Positions 26,480 to 35,844 of a stretch of 64,000 nt of DNA are shown here, in pieces. The notes under the pieces were generated by a model. The model searched no databases. It was not told where the DNA came from and saw nothing but the letters and a program-made list of their open reading frames with translations. This DNA is from DCFW01 sp963790715 (lineage in GTDB: Bacteria > Bacteroidota > Bacteroidia > Bacteroidales > Bacteroidaceae): NCBI GenBank assembly GCA_963790715.1, contig CAWBPN010000006.1:1-64000 (forward strand), read 5' to 3'. Position 1 is the stretch's first letter; each line of letters opens with the position of its first letter. A program made the translations under genes and the position numbers.

Positions 26480-28105
26480 TCAGCGTTTTAAGGTAAAAAT
26501 AAATTCAAGTCCGCCTTCAGTGCCACGTTTTGCAGAAATAGTTCCACCGTGTATAATAACGGCATTCTTAACTATAGCCAAGCCTAAACCGGTACCGCCC
26601 ATCTTGCGACTTCGACCTTTGTCGACGCGATAAAAGCGTTCGAATATGCGCGTCAGGTGCTGATCTTCAATGCCTACTCCATTATCAGCGAAACTGAAAT
26701 AATGAAAATCCTTATCCGTTCTGAACTTATTAATGGTTATCTTAGTGCCTGTTCCGGCATAAGCAATTGCGTTATCCACAAGATTGCGGAAAATAGAATA
26801 TATCAACGACGGATTACCTTGAACGGTTAAACTTTTCGGCAACTCATTATCAACCGTCATGTTCTGGGCTTCCAGCTTCATTGCCACATCCTGCAATATA
26901 TTTCTCACCGTTAATGAAATGTCTACCGACTCTTTTTCAGTACTTAATCCTTTATCATCCATTTTATTGAGAGTGGATATATCTTGCAATAAGTTGGCCA
27001 AACGATTACTTTGTGCATAACATCTCTCTAAGAAATGATGCATTTTCTCATCATCCAAAGTACCTTCATTTTCAATTATTGTCTCCAAATATCCCTGAAT
27101 ACTGCTTACAGGAGTTTTCAATTCGTGGGCGACATTCTGTGTAAGTTGGTGTTTTAAGCGTGTTTGCTCTTCAAGTTGAGTAACATCGTTAATAGATACC
27201 TCAAAACTGTGATCGTAAAATATCACGCAAGTAATCAAAAATATTCGTCCATCTTTTTCAATTGTAGTAGAGGTGCAAGGTTCGTTCTCAATAAAGACAC
27301 GCCTTGAATATTGTTCTAAAAAACTAAGTACCGGTGAAAATTCAGCAATACTCAATATATCTTCCTCATTAGACAAATGTACATCTGAAATAAGGTTGCC
27401 GTATTGATTAAACAAATTATTCGACATAATAAGGTTGCGTTGAGCATCAAACACGGCTAATCCTTCGCGCGATATACGCAAATGGGTTAATAGATTTTCT
27501 TTTTGAGAAATAGATGAACGCATCTTACTAATGATATAATAGAAAATAAATATCAATAAAATGGTAATAATGGCTGCAAACCAAAGATATTGTTGATTGG
27601 TTTTCAACAGCTGAGTCATTTCCACATTGTAAGGCAATGCGCTTCTGACTATCAAAGGGTAAGGTGGCAAATAAGTCGCTGAATAAAAATAATCTTTTCC
27701 AAATGTCTGTGACGACCTTCGAATATCGAACCCCTCACCTATTCCTAAAGCTTGCTGTACTTCCGTCCTTGTTCTATGATTCCCGAAAAGATACGTATCA
27801 TCATCAAACGAATCGAAAACCACCTTCCCATTGAAAAGGATTAAAGTCAGGCGCAAGCCATCTTTATTTTGTTGACCGATAAGTCGCCTTAACAAAACCT
27901 GTTGTTGCTTATCAGGATATACGATGCTGTCGTCTTGCAATAAGTCGTATACCTGATGATTGAAATCCTGTAGTTGCGTTTGCAGCAGCTCTATACGAAA
28001 TGCACGTTCACGGTGATGTTGGTAGAGTATAAAACAACTAACAAACAATAAAAATAGAACGACCAGTGTATATAATAATTTATAACTCGGACTATTCTTA
28101 CCCAT
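26480..28105 (-). CDS. phoR: PhoR-type sensor histidine kinase
   Basis: A 541-residue membrane kinase, partner of the PhoB-like regulator encoded 6 bp upstream. It has an N-terminal helix (about 9-28), a periplasmic region (about 30-170), a second helix (about 173-193) and a PAS-like part (about 205-315). The HisKA domain follows (NVAHELKTPVSSIQGYLE, about 325-342, phospho-acceptor His), then the ATPase domain with N-box FRNLVDNAIAYAG and GVGIEDQHLTRIFERFYR plus GGTGLGLAIVKN. It lies at the end of the pst operon, so phosphate sensing is the likely role. The large periplasmic region is unlike the short one of E. coli PhoR. Confidence 0.9.
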   Translation of the reverse strand: MGKNSPSYKLLYTLVVLFLLFVSCFILYQHHRERAFRIELLQTQLQDFNHQVYDLLQDDSIVYPDKQQQVLLRRLIGQQNKDGLRLTLILFNGKVVFDSFDDDTYLFGNHRTRTEVQQALGIGEGFDIRRSSQTFGKDYFYSATYLPPYPLIVRSALPYNVEMTQLLKTNQQYLWFAAIITILLIFIFYYIISKMRSSISQKENLLTHLRISREGLAVFDAQRNLIMSNNLFNQYGNLISDVHLSNEEDILSIAEFSPVLSFLEQYSRRVFIENEPCTSTTIEKDGRIFLITCVIFYDHSFEVSINDVTQLEEQTRLKHQLTQNVAHELKTPVSSIQGYLETIIENEGTLDDEKMHHFLERCYAQSNRLANLLQDISTLNKMDDKGLSTEKESVDISLTVRNILQDVAMKLEAQNMTVDNELPKSLTVQGNPSLIYSIFRNLVDNAIAYAGTGTKITINKFRTDKDFHYFSFADNGVGIEDQHLTRIFERFYRVDKGRSRKMGGTGLGLAIVKNAVIIHGGTISAKRGTEGGLEFIFTLKR

Positions 28106-28111
28106 AGTGTA

Positions 28112-28804
28112 TTATTCTTTAAAGCTATAACCGTATCCGGTTCGTGAGACAATACAGCTGGCATATTCTCCCAACTTTTTACGTAATCGCGCAATATTAA
28201 CGTCTACACTTCGTTCAAGAACTGTAACATCATTAGGCCACACTTTATCCAAGATCTGTTCACGACTGAAAACATAACCAACCTTTTGCATCAACAAGCA
28301 AAGAATTTCATACTCTTTCTTCGTTAATATCACTTCATTTCCGATTATCGACACATTCTTACTTTGCAAATCAACCACCAAATCCTTGAAAGAAAGGATT
28401 TTCAATTCTTTTTCAGCCACATCTGATGGCAAAGGTTTTGCCGTTCTACGCAGCACAGCTTTCACACGGGCTGTCACCTCGCCAAGTTTAAAAGGTTTGG
28501 AAATATAATCATCCGCACCTAAATTAAAACCTGTCAAGGTATCATTTTCCGTATCTTTTGCCGTTACGAAAATAATAGGTATCTGAGCTGTATCCTGATT
28601 TTCCTTCAAATGCTTGGCCATAGCAAAACCACTCATTTTATCCATCATCACATCAAGCAACAACAGATGGTATTGAGCCACCCCCATTCCTATGGCTTCC
28701 TCGGCTGAATTTGCCGTATCCACAAAATAGCCCTGATTCTCTAAATTAAATTTGAGGATCTCACATATATCCGGTTCATCGTCTACAACTAAAATCTTAT
28801 ACAT
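28112..28804 (-). CDS. phoB: PhoB-type response regulator (OmpR family)
   Basis: A 230-residue regulator. The receiver domain (residues 1-120) has the acidic pair DDEPD (8-12), the phosphorylation Asp in LLLLDVMMDKMSG (about residue 52), T in FVTAKD and K in YISKPFKLGE. The winged-helix DNA-binding domain (about 130-230) has LTKKEYEILCLLMQKVG and the recognition helix in RSVDVNIARLRKKLG. It follows pstB by 42 bp on the same strand. It is the probable reader of the 11-bp-phased repeats found upstream of three operons here. Confidence 0.92.
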   Translation of the reverse strand: MYKILVVDDEPDICEILKFNLENQGYFVDTANSAEEAIGMGVAQYHLLLLDVMMDKMSGFAMAKHLKENQDTAQIPIIFVTAKDTENDTLTGFNLGADDYISKPFKLGEVTARVKAVLRRTAKPLPSDVAEKELKILSFKDLVVDLQSKNVSIIGNEVILTKKEYEILCLLMQKVGYVFSREQILDKVWPNDVTVLERSVDVNIARLRKKLGEYASCIVSRTGYGYSFKE

Positions 28805-28846
28805 AAGCTCTTTTTATAATACAAAACTATAAAATTATTCTATTTA

Positions 28847-29614
28847 TCATCCAAATTTACCAATTAAATATTCACGCGTTCTCTGATCTTTCGCATTTGT
28901 GAACATCGCCTGCGTATCGTCATATTCAACCAGTTCACCCAAATACATGAACATCGAATAAGCGGCAATACGTTTTGCCTGACTCATGTTGTGAGTTACG
29001 ATCATTATTGTTACCTCTTTCTTCAAATCCTCCATCAAGTCCTCAATACGATTTGTGGCAATAGGGTCAAGCGCAGAAGTAGGTTCGTCCATCAGTAAGA
29101 GTTCCGGTTTCAAAGCCAAGGCACGCGCAATGCAGAGACGTTGTTGCTGTCCTCCCGAAAGGAATGTGCCGCGTTTATTGAGCCCATCTTTCACTTCGTC
29201 CCATAATCCCACACTGCAGAGGTTCTTCTCGATTATTTCATTTTTACGTGATTTAGATACATGAATGCCGTTGAGGCTATACCCTGCCATTACATTCTCA
29301 GCAATACTCATTGTAGGGAAAGGGTTCGGACGCTGGAACACCATACCAATGTTACGGCGCACCTGGATGGCATCCATCCTTAGTATGTCATGCTTACTCA
29401 ACAGTATCTCACCTTCAACCCTTATACCCTTATACAGTTCATGCATTCGGTTTATTGCTCTCAGCAACGTGCTTTTGCCACAACCCGAAGGCCCCATTAT
29501 TGCTGTTATTTCATTTTTCTTAATGGCGGCATTTACATGTTTTACTGCCATGACGTCACGTGTGTACGACACACAGACATCTTTAATTTCTAATATCGGA
29601 TCTTTTATTTCCAT
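28847..29614 (-). CDS. pstB: Phosphate ABC transporter ATP-binding protein
   Basis: A 255-residue ATPase from the ATG at 29,614 (MEIKDPILEIKDVCVSYT); an in-frame start 24 codons upstream would overlap pstA extensively and is not used. Walker A is GPSGCGKST, the signature is LSGGQQQRL, Walker B is LLLMDEPTSALD, and the PstB-typical RPNPFPTMSIAENV is present. It drives high-affinity phosphate import through PstCA. Its start overlaps the end of pstA by 10 bp. Confidence 0.96.
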   Translation of the reverse strand: MEIKDPILEIKDVCVSYTRDVMAVKHVNAAIKKNEITAIMGPSGCGKSTLLRAINRMHELYKGIRVEGEILLSKHDILRMDAIQVRRNIGMVFQRPNPFPTMSIAENVMAGYSLNGIHVSKSRKNEIIEKNLCSVGLWDEVKDGLNKRGTFLSGGQQQRLCIARALALKPELLLMDEPTSALDPIATNRIEDLMEDLKKEVTIMIVTHNMSQAKRIAAYSMFMYLGELVEYDDTQAMFTNAKDQRTREYLIGKFG

Positions 29615-30402
29615 TTCTGTGCAAAATATTTTGCTATTATATTGAGAAAAAGTACAAATATTAATAAAAACAATGAAGCGCTCCACACCATATTCTGCAT
29701 AGTAGGATCATTGAAGAACTGCCATATCAATAACGGAACGGCCGACATAGGCCTGCGTACATCCCACTGTACAATTGAACAGCCCAAAGCCGTAAACATC
29801 AACGGAGCTGTTTCGCCTATTATACGTGACACTGCCAATAATATTCCGGTAAATATACCACCGAAAGCAGAAGGCAAAAGCACCTTGAATATTACTCGTG
29901 GATAACTGCCACCTAATGCCAATCCGGCTTCTTTTAAGCTAAGCGGCAACATTTTCATCGTTTCCTCGGTGGAGCGGATAATCAACGGCAACATCATAAT
30001 AAATAGCGCTACACTTCCGGCAACACCCGAATAACCGCGTGTAGGTATCACCACTTCGATATAAACTATTATACCTATGATTATAGAAGGTGTGCCTTGC
30101 AACAAGTCCGTCATATAACTTATTGCGTTGGCAACTTTAGTGCCTTTATTTTCAGAAAGGAATACACCACCTAAAATACCTATAGGCACAGCAACAGCTG
30201 TTGCCATTATCAACATCAATAAAGTGCCGACAATACCACTAGCTATGACGGAGAATGTACTTCCTACTTCGCTTGCCCCTTCATAAAGTACCTTACCGAG
30301 TATTGCGAAAAGCGGAATGCACGTAAGAGCTGAGAATAAACACACGGTTATATGCAACAATCGGCTCTTAAACATTCTATAACTAACTGTATCTGATTTC
30401 AT
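29605..30402 (-). CDS. pstA: Phosphate ABC transporter permease
   Basis: A 265-residue inner-membrane protein with six predicted helices. It has the PstA-type conserved permease loop EAGLALGGSYPRVIFKVLLPSAFGGI (about 175-200), where it contacts PstB, and the family motif TDLLQGTPSIIIGI. It follows pstC by 8 bp and pairs with it in the PstCA channel. Confidence 0.95.
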   Translation of the reverse strand: MKSDTVSYRMFKSRLLHITVCLFSALTCIPLFAILGKVLYEGASEVGSTFSVIASGIVGTLLMLIMATAVAVPIGILGGVFLSENKGTKVANAISYMTDLLQGTPSIIIGIIVYIEVVIPTRGYSGVAGSVALFIMMLPLIIRSTEETMKMLPLSLKEAGLALGGSYPRVIFKVLLPSAFGGIFTGILLAVSRIIGETAPLMFTALGCSIVQWDVRRPMSAVPLLIWQFFNDPTMQNMVWSASLFLLIFVLFLNIIAKYFAQKWK

Positions 30403-30410
30403 ATTATTTA

Positions 30411-31274
30411 TTATTGAACGGAAGCCCTCTTAATCAACATTCTACCTATCAAATTGATAATAGCTGTTATGAGGAATAACAGTAAACCTATAGCTACCAA
30501 AGACGAAAGTTTCAAACCTTCAGCTTCACCGAACTGATTTGCAATGATACTTGCCATGGTATTACCCGTAGCTACTATCGAATTCGGTATCTGATTTGTA
30601 TTGCCAATTAACATCGTCACAGTCATTGTTTCACCTAATGCACGCCCTATGGCCAAAATGTACGCAGAAAAGATTCCCGAACCGGCAACCGGAAAGATAA
30701 CGCTACGTATAACCTCAGCACGCGTAGCACCTAAACTGTAAGCGCCTTCTTTCAAATCTTCCGGTATCATCTTGATAAATTCACCGCTTAACGATGCAGC
30801 ATAAGGCACAATCATTATTGCAAGCACAAGGGCTGCCGTAAGAATACACGACCCTTGATCGGACAAACCAAGTGACACTATTATCGGACGCAAAACATAA
30901 AATCCCCAAAGACCATAAATAATAGAAGGAATACCTGCCAACAGATCAACCACAGTACCCAATACATTCGCTACTTTGGTACCTTTGTAGTATTCGCCGA
31001 TAAACATTGCCACCGGCATAGAAAAAGGTATACAAAATATCAAAGCAAGTATTGTGGTTATTAATGTACCGGAAATGAAAGGTAACGCACCGTAACTTTC
31101 ATGTCCGGGAGTATAGTTCCATTGCTGCGAGAAGATGAACTTAAAGAAGCCGAACTTCGTGAAGGCTTGCATAGCATCGCCCGTCAGCGAAAAGATCATA
31201 CCTCCGCATATAATTGGTACTACCAAGGCAGCAATCCATAATATTATCTTGAATTTATTAAATGGTACTCGCAT
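30411..31274 (-). CDS. pstC: Phosphate ABC transporter permease
   Basis: A 287-residue inner-membrane protein with six helices and the motifs VVDLLAGIPSIIYGLWGF (about 107-124) and KEGAYSLGATRAEVIRSVIFP (coupling loop, about 176-196). Its ATG overlaps the pstS stop codon by one base (TAATG), so translation is coupled. Confidence 0.95.
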   Translation of the reverse strand: MRVPFNKFKIILWIAALVVPIICGGMIFSLTGDAMQAFTKFGFFKFIFSQQWNYTPGHESYGALPFISGTLITTILALIFCIPFSMPVAMFIGEYYKGTKVANVLGTVVDLLAGIPSIIYGLWGFYVLRPIIVSLGLSDQGSCILTAALVLAIMIVPYAASLSGEFIKMIPEDLKEGAYSLGATRAEVIRSVIFPVAGSGIFSAYILAIGRALGETMTVTMLIGNTNQIPNSIVATGNTMASIIANQFGEAEGLKLSSLVAIGLLLFLITAIINLIGRMLIKRASVQ

Positions 31275-32326
31275 TATTTACGAAGAGTTTTTCCATTATA
31301 AGTAATTTTCTTTAAATTGTTCAGGCTCTTTTCTATTGCGCTTTGCGGCAGCGGAGCATAATGTACTTTCAACGTACGCTGTTGTGCTTCTTTGCCCAAC
31401 ATATAATTTAATAGGTTTACAGTTGCTTCAGCCTGTTGAATGCTACGTCCTGCATAGTTTTGTTCCTTGTAAACAATAATCCACGTAAAGCAGCTGATAG
31501 GATAAGCACCTTTGGTATCGGAGTTGGTAATCATCGTACGCGTATCATCAGGAATGTTGCCAGCAGCAGCCGAAATACTCTTTGTATCAGGTTTTATGAA
31601 TTCGCCATGTTTGTTTTGTAATGAAGCATAAGTAATGTTTTGTGCAAATGCATATTCCGAACCGATATAACCTATGGCGCCTTCGGTTTGAGCTATTGTT
31701 CCTGCTACACCGGGATTACCTTTAGCAGCTTGACCTACAGGGAAATTAACCGATTTTCCTACACTACCCTTACCCAGTTTCTGAACCCAGCTTTTGCTGA
31801 CCTTCGTCAAATAATCGGTGAATACATTTGTCGTACCGCTACCATCCGAACGGAATACCGGGACAATTTTTTTGTTTGGCAGGTTTACACCCGGATTGAT
31901 TGCCTTTAATTGAGGATCATTCCAATTGGTAACTTTGCCTTCATAAATCTCAGCTATCAGTTCGCCTGTCAACTTCAAATCCTTCACACCGGTTAATTTA
32001 TATGCTAAAACCACAGCGCCCATACATGTCGGTATGTGAATCACCGGTTCCATTTGTTTCATTTCATCGTCTTTCAAAAAAGCATCGCTGCCGGCAAAAT
32101 CGACAACTTTATCTTTAAGGTTACGAACACCACCGCCACTACCAATGCCTCCATAAGAGACCCTTATGCCGGTTTCACTTTGATAAGCCTTAAATGATTC
32201 CATATAATATGGCATTGGGAATGTAGCGCCTGCGCCTGAGAGCTCAGCGGTCTTTTGTTTACCGCATCCACTGAGTGCTAATAAAGATATAGCACATAAA
32301 GCCATTGAAATAACTTTCTTGTTCAT
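31274..32326 (-). CDS. pstS: Phosphate-binding lipoprotein PstS (copy 1)
   Basis: A 350-residue phosphate-binding protein of the Pst system. The signal peptide ends in a lipobox (LLALSGC, Cys near residue 21), so it is membrane-anchored. Binding-site motifs are SGAGATFPMPYY (about 30-41), SYGGIGSGGG (about 58-67), FAGSDAFL (about 77-84) and RSDGSGTTNVFTDYL (about 159-173). First gene of the leftward pstSCAB-phoBR operon. Three 11-bp-phased ATTACA repeats lie 107 bp upstream, consistent with PhoB control. A second, non-lipidated PstS is encoded at 40,104-41,141. Confidence 0.95.
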   Translation of the reverse strand: MNKKVISMALCAISLLALSGCGKQKTAELSGAGATFPMPYYMESFKAYQSETGIRVSYGGIGSGGGVRNLKDKVVDFAGSDAFLKDDEMKQMEPVIHIPTCMGAVVLAYKLTGVKDLKLTGELIAEIYEGKVTNWNDPQLKAINPGVNLPNKKIVPVFRSDGSGTTNVFTDYLTKVSKSWVQKLGKGSVGKSVNFPVGQAAKGNPGVAGTIAQTEGAIGYIGSEYAFAQNITYASLQNKHGEFIKPDTKSISAAAGNIPDDTRTMITNSDTKGAYPISCFTWIIVYKEQNYAGRSIQQAEATVNLLNYMLGKEAQQRTLKVHYAPLPQSAIEKSLNNLKKITYNGKTLRK

Positions 32327-32414
32327 AGTCTTTTTAAATTAATATTTTGTTCATAATTTCATTTAAACGAAGATTATTATGTTCATATAATAAAGTCCTA
32401 CTAAAATTCAACCA

Positions 32415-32460
32415 CAAAAGTCTCTATTATATATTACATTTATATTACAAACGAATTACA
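32415..32460 (-). promoter_or_regulatory. Putative Pho box and -7 element of the pst operon
   Basis: ATTACA occurs at 32,433, 32,444 and 32,455 on the plus strand (TGTAAT on the coding strand), spaced exactly 11 bp. A TAnnTTTG-like GACTTTTG follows on the coding strand at 32,422-32,415, 10 bp after the last repeat. The layout is that of PhoB-activated promoters. Confidence 0.75.
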
Positions 32461-32498
32461 TGTATATTAAGGTTATGTTTTTTTAGATGTAACGTTTT

Positions 32499-33689
32499 CT
32501 ACGAAGAAAATACCAAATCACGCGACGACACATGCGAAATCTCACCGTTATATCTTCTTATTAAATGATTGTAGCGATCATCCACTTCACCCACCACATC
32601 CCTCCACCTGTGCACAATTGTGTCGGATGCGCTGTCACCTACTCTTTGCATCATTTTAGGATTAAGGATGATGTTTTTAATTTGTTCGGCGTATGCATTT
32701 ACATTATTTTCGGCCAAAAAGCCGTTTATCTTGTCATTAATAATTTCTGCCGCCGTCGAACCTTTAATCAACAACGATGGAGTATGCATAGCCGCAGCTT
32801 CGCGCACCACAAGCGGAGCATTGTCATAAAGCGACGGGAATACGAACAAATCCGACGCCATATAATATTCATTAAGCTTTTTACGGTCGATAATCTGCCC
32901 GGCAAACGTGACTTTATCCTGCAAGCCGTATTGCAACACTTTACTAACCATAGTGTTTGCAGCATATCCGTTACCTACGAAATACAAATGAAAGTTCAAG
33001 TTCTTAACTTGGTTTATTGCATCGATAAGAAATAAAACGTTTTTTTCAAGAATATGTTGGCCTACAAACAAAAGCATCGGTGTTGATGAAGATATTCCCA
33101 ATTTGGCTTTGTTATCATCCTTTATCTCAGGTGAATAAGGCGTAGATAAATCGTTTCCGTTATCCATCACTTCAAAAGAGCCTTTATATCCGTAGCTGCG
33201 CAATGTCTCGCCTACCGAAAGCTGAGGTATCCACACTTCATCAGCTTCTTCATAAAAATTAATGATACGTTTTACTATAGCATCAACCACATATTTATTT
33301 GACACATATCGTTCAATATCCATGCGATACTTAGAATGGAATGTGGCAATAAAAGGAATATGTCTTTTCTTTGCGATGCGTAGTGCGACATGTCCCGACG
33401 AAAATGGACAATGTGCATGCAACAAGTCGAAAGGTAATTTATGCATCTTGTTTGCAAAAGAGAAATCAAGTTGCGGAAATCCTAAGCGATAAGGAGTACG
33501 CCGCGGCATAGGGAAAGAATAATAAGGATAAACTTCATAGGGAAGGTCAGAATAATCTGCCGACGGAACTTTAGGAGTAACAACACTTACGTTCCACCCA
33601 TAACGCGGCAACCATCTTGCATAATTACTGACAGTCACCGATACACCATCCATAATAGGAGGAAAACAATCATTAAATAGTCCAATCAT
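32499..33689 (-). CDS. GT4-family glycosyltransferase
   Basis: A 396-residue glycosyltransferase of the GT-B fold from the ATG at 33,689 (MIGLFNDCFPPIMDGVSVTV, the typical GT4 N-terminus); a longer in-frame start would overlap the upstream gene. The acceptor half contains DLLHAHCPFSSGHVALR and the donor half contains FVGQHILEKNVLFLIDAI, then the E-x7-E-like FPSLYDNAPLVVREAAAM. The N-terminus resembles GT4 enzymes that glycosylate diacylglycerol or other membrane lipids. It follows the other glycosyltransferase by 11 bp. Given the Pho box upstream of this operon, a phosphorus-free glycolipid product is a reasonable inference. Confidence 0.85.
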   Translation of the reverse strand: MIGLFNDCFPPIMDGVSVTVSNYARWLPRYGWNVSVVTPKVPSADYSDLPYEVYPYYSFPMPRRTPYRLGFPQLDFSFANKMHKLPFDLLHAHCPFSSGHVALRIAKKRHIPFIATFHSKYRMDIERYVSNKYVVDAIVKRIINFYEEADEVWIPQLSVGETLRSYGYKGSFEVMDNGNDLSTPYSPEIKDDNKAKLGISSSTPMLLFVGQHILEKNVLFLIDAINQVKNLNFHLYFVGNGYAANTMVSKVLQYGLQDKVTFAGQIIDRKKLNEYYMASDLFVFPSLYDNAPLVVREAAAMHTPSLLIKGSTAAEIINDKINGFLAENNVNAYAEQIKNIILNPKMMQRVGDSASDTIVHRWRDVVGEVDDRYNHLIRRYNGEISHVSSRDLVFSS

Positions 33690-33700
33690 ATCATATTTAT

Positions 33701-34777
33701 TTATACAGCGTTTAACAAAGGTAATACAATGCTTTTCGCCTGGTCTGCCCATTGATGGAATTGCCTGTTGGGATGGTAATAATCCGCCCAACGAAGCAAC
33801 GCGCCTATATCGAATGTATCGCATACTATACCTGCTCCCATGAACGAAGCATCATACGCATTGCAATCTTGTTCTATGTGAGCGGGAACCATCAACACCG
33901 GTTTACCTAAATACAAAGCTTCACACACCGATTCAAATCCGGCCGTGGTGGCGTATGCCGTACATCCTTCCATCTTCTCCAAAAACAGTTTGTCATCTAT
34001 TCTGTGCAAGCAAAGCGTTTTATCAACAACTTTAGTTGCAGGTTCATCGCTCTTATCCCAGAAGACGTGCAGGTTAGTGTCTGGATGACTGTGATGATAA
34101 TTCGCTACGTCTGTCAAAAAACCGTTATTCAATAAGTAGCCTAAAACATATTTGCCATTATGCGGCTTCAAGTTGAACACTTCTTCACGAAGCAACGGAG
34201 GAATTACAATTATTTTATGTCGCTCGTCCGGACTCATTTGTCTCAACGACAACGCCAAACGTTTTTCACTGCCAATACATGTGAGACGCGTAAAGAACTT
34301 CAGCATGAAAAGGCTGCGGCGGTTGAAACGTTGTGGAAAACGAAAACCGTGATACAGGAACAGATATTGGTGCCCGATGCAGACACATGGTACCGGTATA
34401 TTAAATATAGCATAAGTCAACCCTGTAAGCAATTCATAGAAATTAATCACCATATCGGCACCTGATTGCGTTATTTCCTTCTTGAGGTAGCGGATACTGC
34501 TCGCATACTTAAACACATGAGTGGTATTGTACGCCACGCTTCTTCCGATATATGAACGTTTGTTTTTAGCTGTAGGCAGGAAGTTAGGGCTGCGGAATTG
34601 ATGAATCTCCACATCTTCTATTTTTTGCGTAAAAAAATCTGGCAATTCCCGTGCAGGACTTTTGCCTACAAGTATCTCACTTACGACATGCCCTTCGCTT
34701 TCAAGCATTCGTTTAAGAGCTATAGCTTGTGTAAGATGGCCTCGCCCCTCGCCTTGTATAATAAACACATATTTCAT
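33701..34777 (-). CDS. MurG/UGT-like glycosyltransferase
   Basis: A 358-residue protein whose N-terminus MKYVFIIQGEGRGHLTQAI matches the Gly-rich loop of GT28/MurG-like glycosyltransferases (E-G-R-G-H). The C-terminal half has YATTAGFESVCEALYLGKPVLMVPAHIEQDCNA (about 275-307), the nucleotide-sugar binding site of that fold. No membrane helix is evident. Its ATG overlaps the end of the metallophosphoesterase gene by 4 bp. Relatives act on lipid acceptors. The exact sugar and acceptor are unknown. Confidence 0.8.
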   Translation of the reverse strand: MKYVFIIQGEGRGHLTQAIALKRMLESEGHVVSEILVGKSPARELPDFFTQKIEDVEIHQFRSPNFLPTAKNKRSYIGRSVAYNTTHVFKYASSIRYLKKEITQSGADMVINFYELLTGLTYAIFNIPVPCVCIGHQYLFLYHGFRFPQRFNRRSLFMLKFFTRLTCIGSEKRLALSLRQMSPDERHKIIVIPPLLREEVFNLKPHNGKYVLGYLLNNGFLTDVANYHHSHPDTNLHVFWDKSDEPATKVVDKTLCLHRIDDKLFLEKMEGCTAYATTAGFESVCEALYLGKPVLMVPAHIEQDCNAYDASFMGAGIVCDTFDIGALLRWADYYHPNRQFHQWADQAKSIVLPLLNAV

Positions 34778-35559
34778 ACAGCCACTTCCAACTGATAAGT
34801 ACTTTCATCTCTTCCATATTCTTTCTCACTGTATGTCTCGATGTTCCAATTTCCATAGTCATCCTCAGTGAGTGCTGTAAGGCTTTCGACCCAGTCTCCG
34901 GAATTGAGGTAATGTATACCTTCGTGCATTTCGTTAGCAGCCTGATGGATATGTCCGCAGATTACTCCGTCATAGTTCTGACTACGAGCTAAAGATACAA
35001 GTTCTTTTTGGAAATCGGAAATATATGACACAGCTTTTTTCACATGTTGTTTAATTTGCTGTGAAAGAGAGTAATAAGGTAATTTGCGCCAAGTGCGATA
35101 CATATTATAATACTTATTTATATTCAGCAGAAGCGTGTAGCCTATATCGCCAAGCTGAGCAAGCCAACGTAAATTAGTTGTAACAGTGTCGAATATATCG
35201 CCGTGAGTGACAAAATATCGTTTATTGCCACTTATCAGCGTATAATTCGATACGATATGTATATTAGCCAAATGAAAAGGAGTTAGTTTCGTAACGAAAT
35301 CATCGTGGTTACCGCGAACATAAATAATTTCAGTATCACAATTTTCCATCATCTTCATCAATACTTTTATCAGTTCCGTATGTTCCTTTTTCCAACTGCG
35401 ACAAGTCCTTTTAAGTTTCCAACAGTCGATAATGTCTCCATTTAGAATAAGGCGGTTACAATTTACATGGCGAAGAAAATTAATGACCTCGCGGGTCTTG
35501 GAATATTCTGAGCCTAAGTGAATGTCAGACAAAACAATAGTTTTAAAATGTTTTCTCAT
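34774..35559 (-). CDS. LpxH/PlcP-like metallophosphoesterase
   Basis: A 261-residue calcineurin-like phosphoesterase with all metal-binding motifs: SDIHLG (12-17), NGDIIDCW (about 40-47), RGNHDD (about 79-84), THGDIFD (about 114-120) and CGHIHQA (about 197-203). Families with this layout include UDP-2,3-diacylglucosamine hydrolase (LpxH) and PlcP, the phospholipase C-like enzyme that strips phosphate head groups during phosphate starvation. It heads an operon with two glycosyltransferases and has a Pho-box-like triplet 75 bp upstream, so I favour a PlcP-like role. A lipid-A role remains possible. Confidence 0.8.
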   Translation of the reverse strand: MRKHFKTIVLSDIHLGSEYSKTREVINFLRHVNCNRLILNGDIIDCWKLKRTCRSWKKEHTELIKVLMKMMENCDTEIIYVRGNHDDFVTKLTPFHLANIHIVSNYTLISGNKRYFVTHGDIFDTVTTNLRWLAQLGDIGYTLLLNINKYYNMYRTWRKLPYYSLSQQIKQHVKKAVSYISDFQKELVSLARSQNYDGVICGHIHQAANEMHEGIHYLNSGDWVESLTALTEDDYGNWNIETYSEKEYGRDESTYQLEVAV

Positions 35560-35615
35560 AAGTCTCTTTTATTTAAACTCTGCAAATGTCTCGAATAGTT
35601 TTATCGTTTGCATCT

Positions 35616-35661
35616 CAAATGAAAGAAGTTCTTATTACATTTACGTTACAATATCATTACT
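35616..35661 (-). promoter_or_regulatory. Putative Pho box and -7 element of the phosphoesterase operon
   Basis: ATTACA (35,634), GTTACA (35,645) and ATTACT (35,656) are spaced exactly 11 bp on the plus strand. TTCATTTG follows on the coding strand at 35,623-35,616, with the same 10-bp gap as at pstS. Confidence 0.7.
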
Positions 35662-35685
35662 CATTATACGGCTAAAATGGCAAAA

Positions 35686-35726
35686 TAAAAAAGCCTTCGC
35701 ATTATCACAACGAGAAGGTCTTTTTA
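35686..35726 (-). terminator. Terminator after the fimbrillin gene
   Basis: On the minus strand, CCTTC and GAAGG pair with flanking A and T tracts (A5 before, T6 after). The stem is imperfect, with one mismatch. Confidence 0.55.
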
Positions 35727-35844
35727 AAAACGATAAGTAATTTGCTTTATCGTTTTTCTTTGATTCTAAAAAATGGTAGCCGGGAAGGGACATTCAACCC
35801 CGCCCGACTTGAAAACTTAGTTCAACTCAATGCCGCATTAATGG

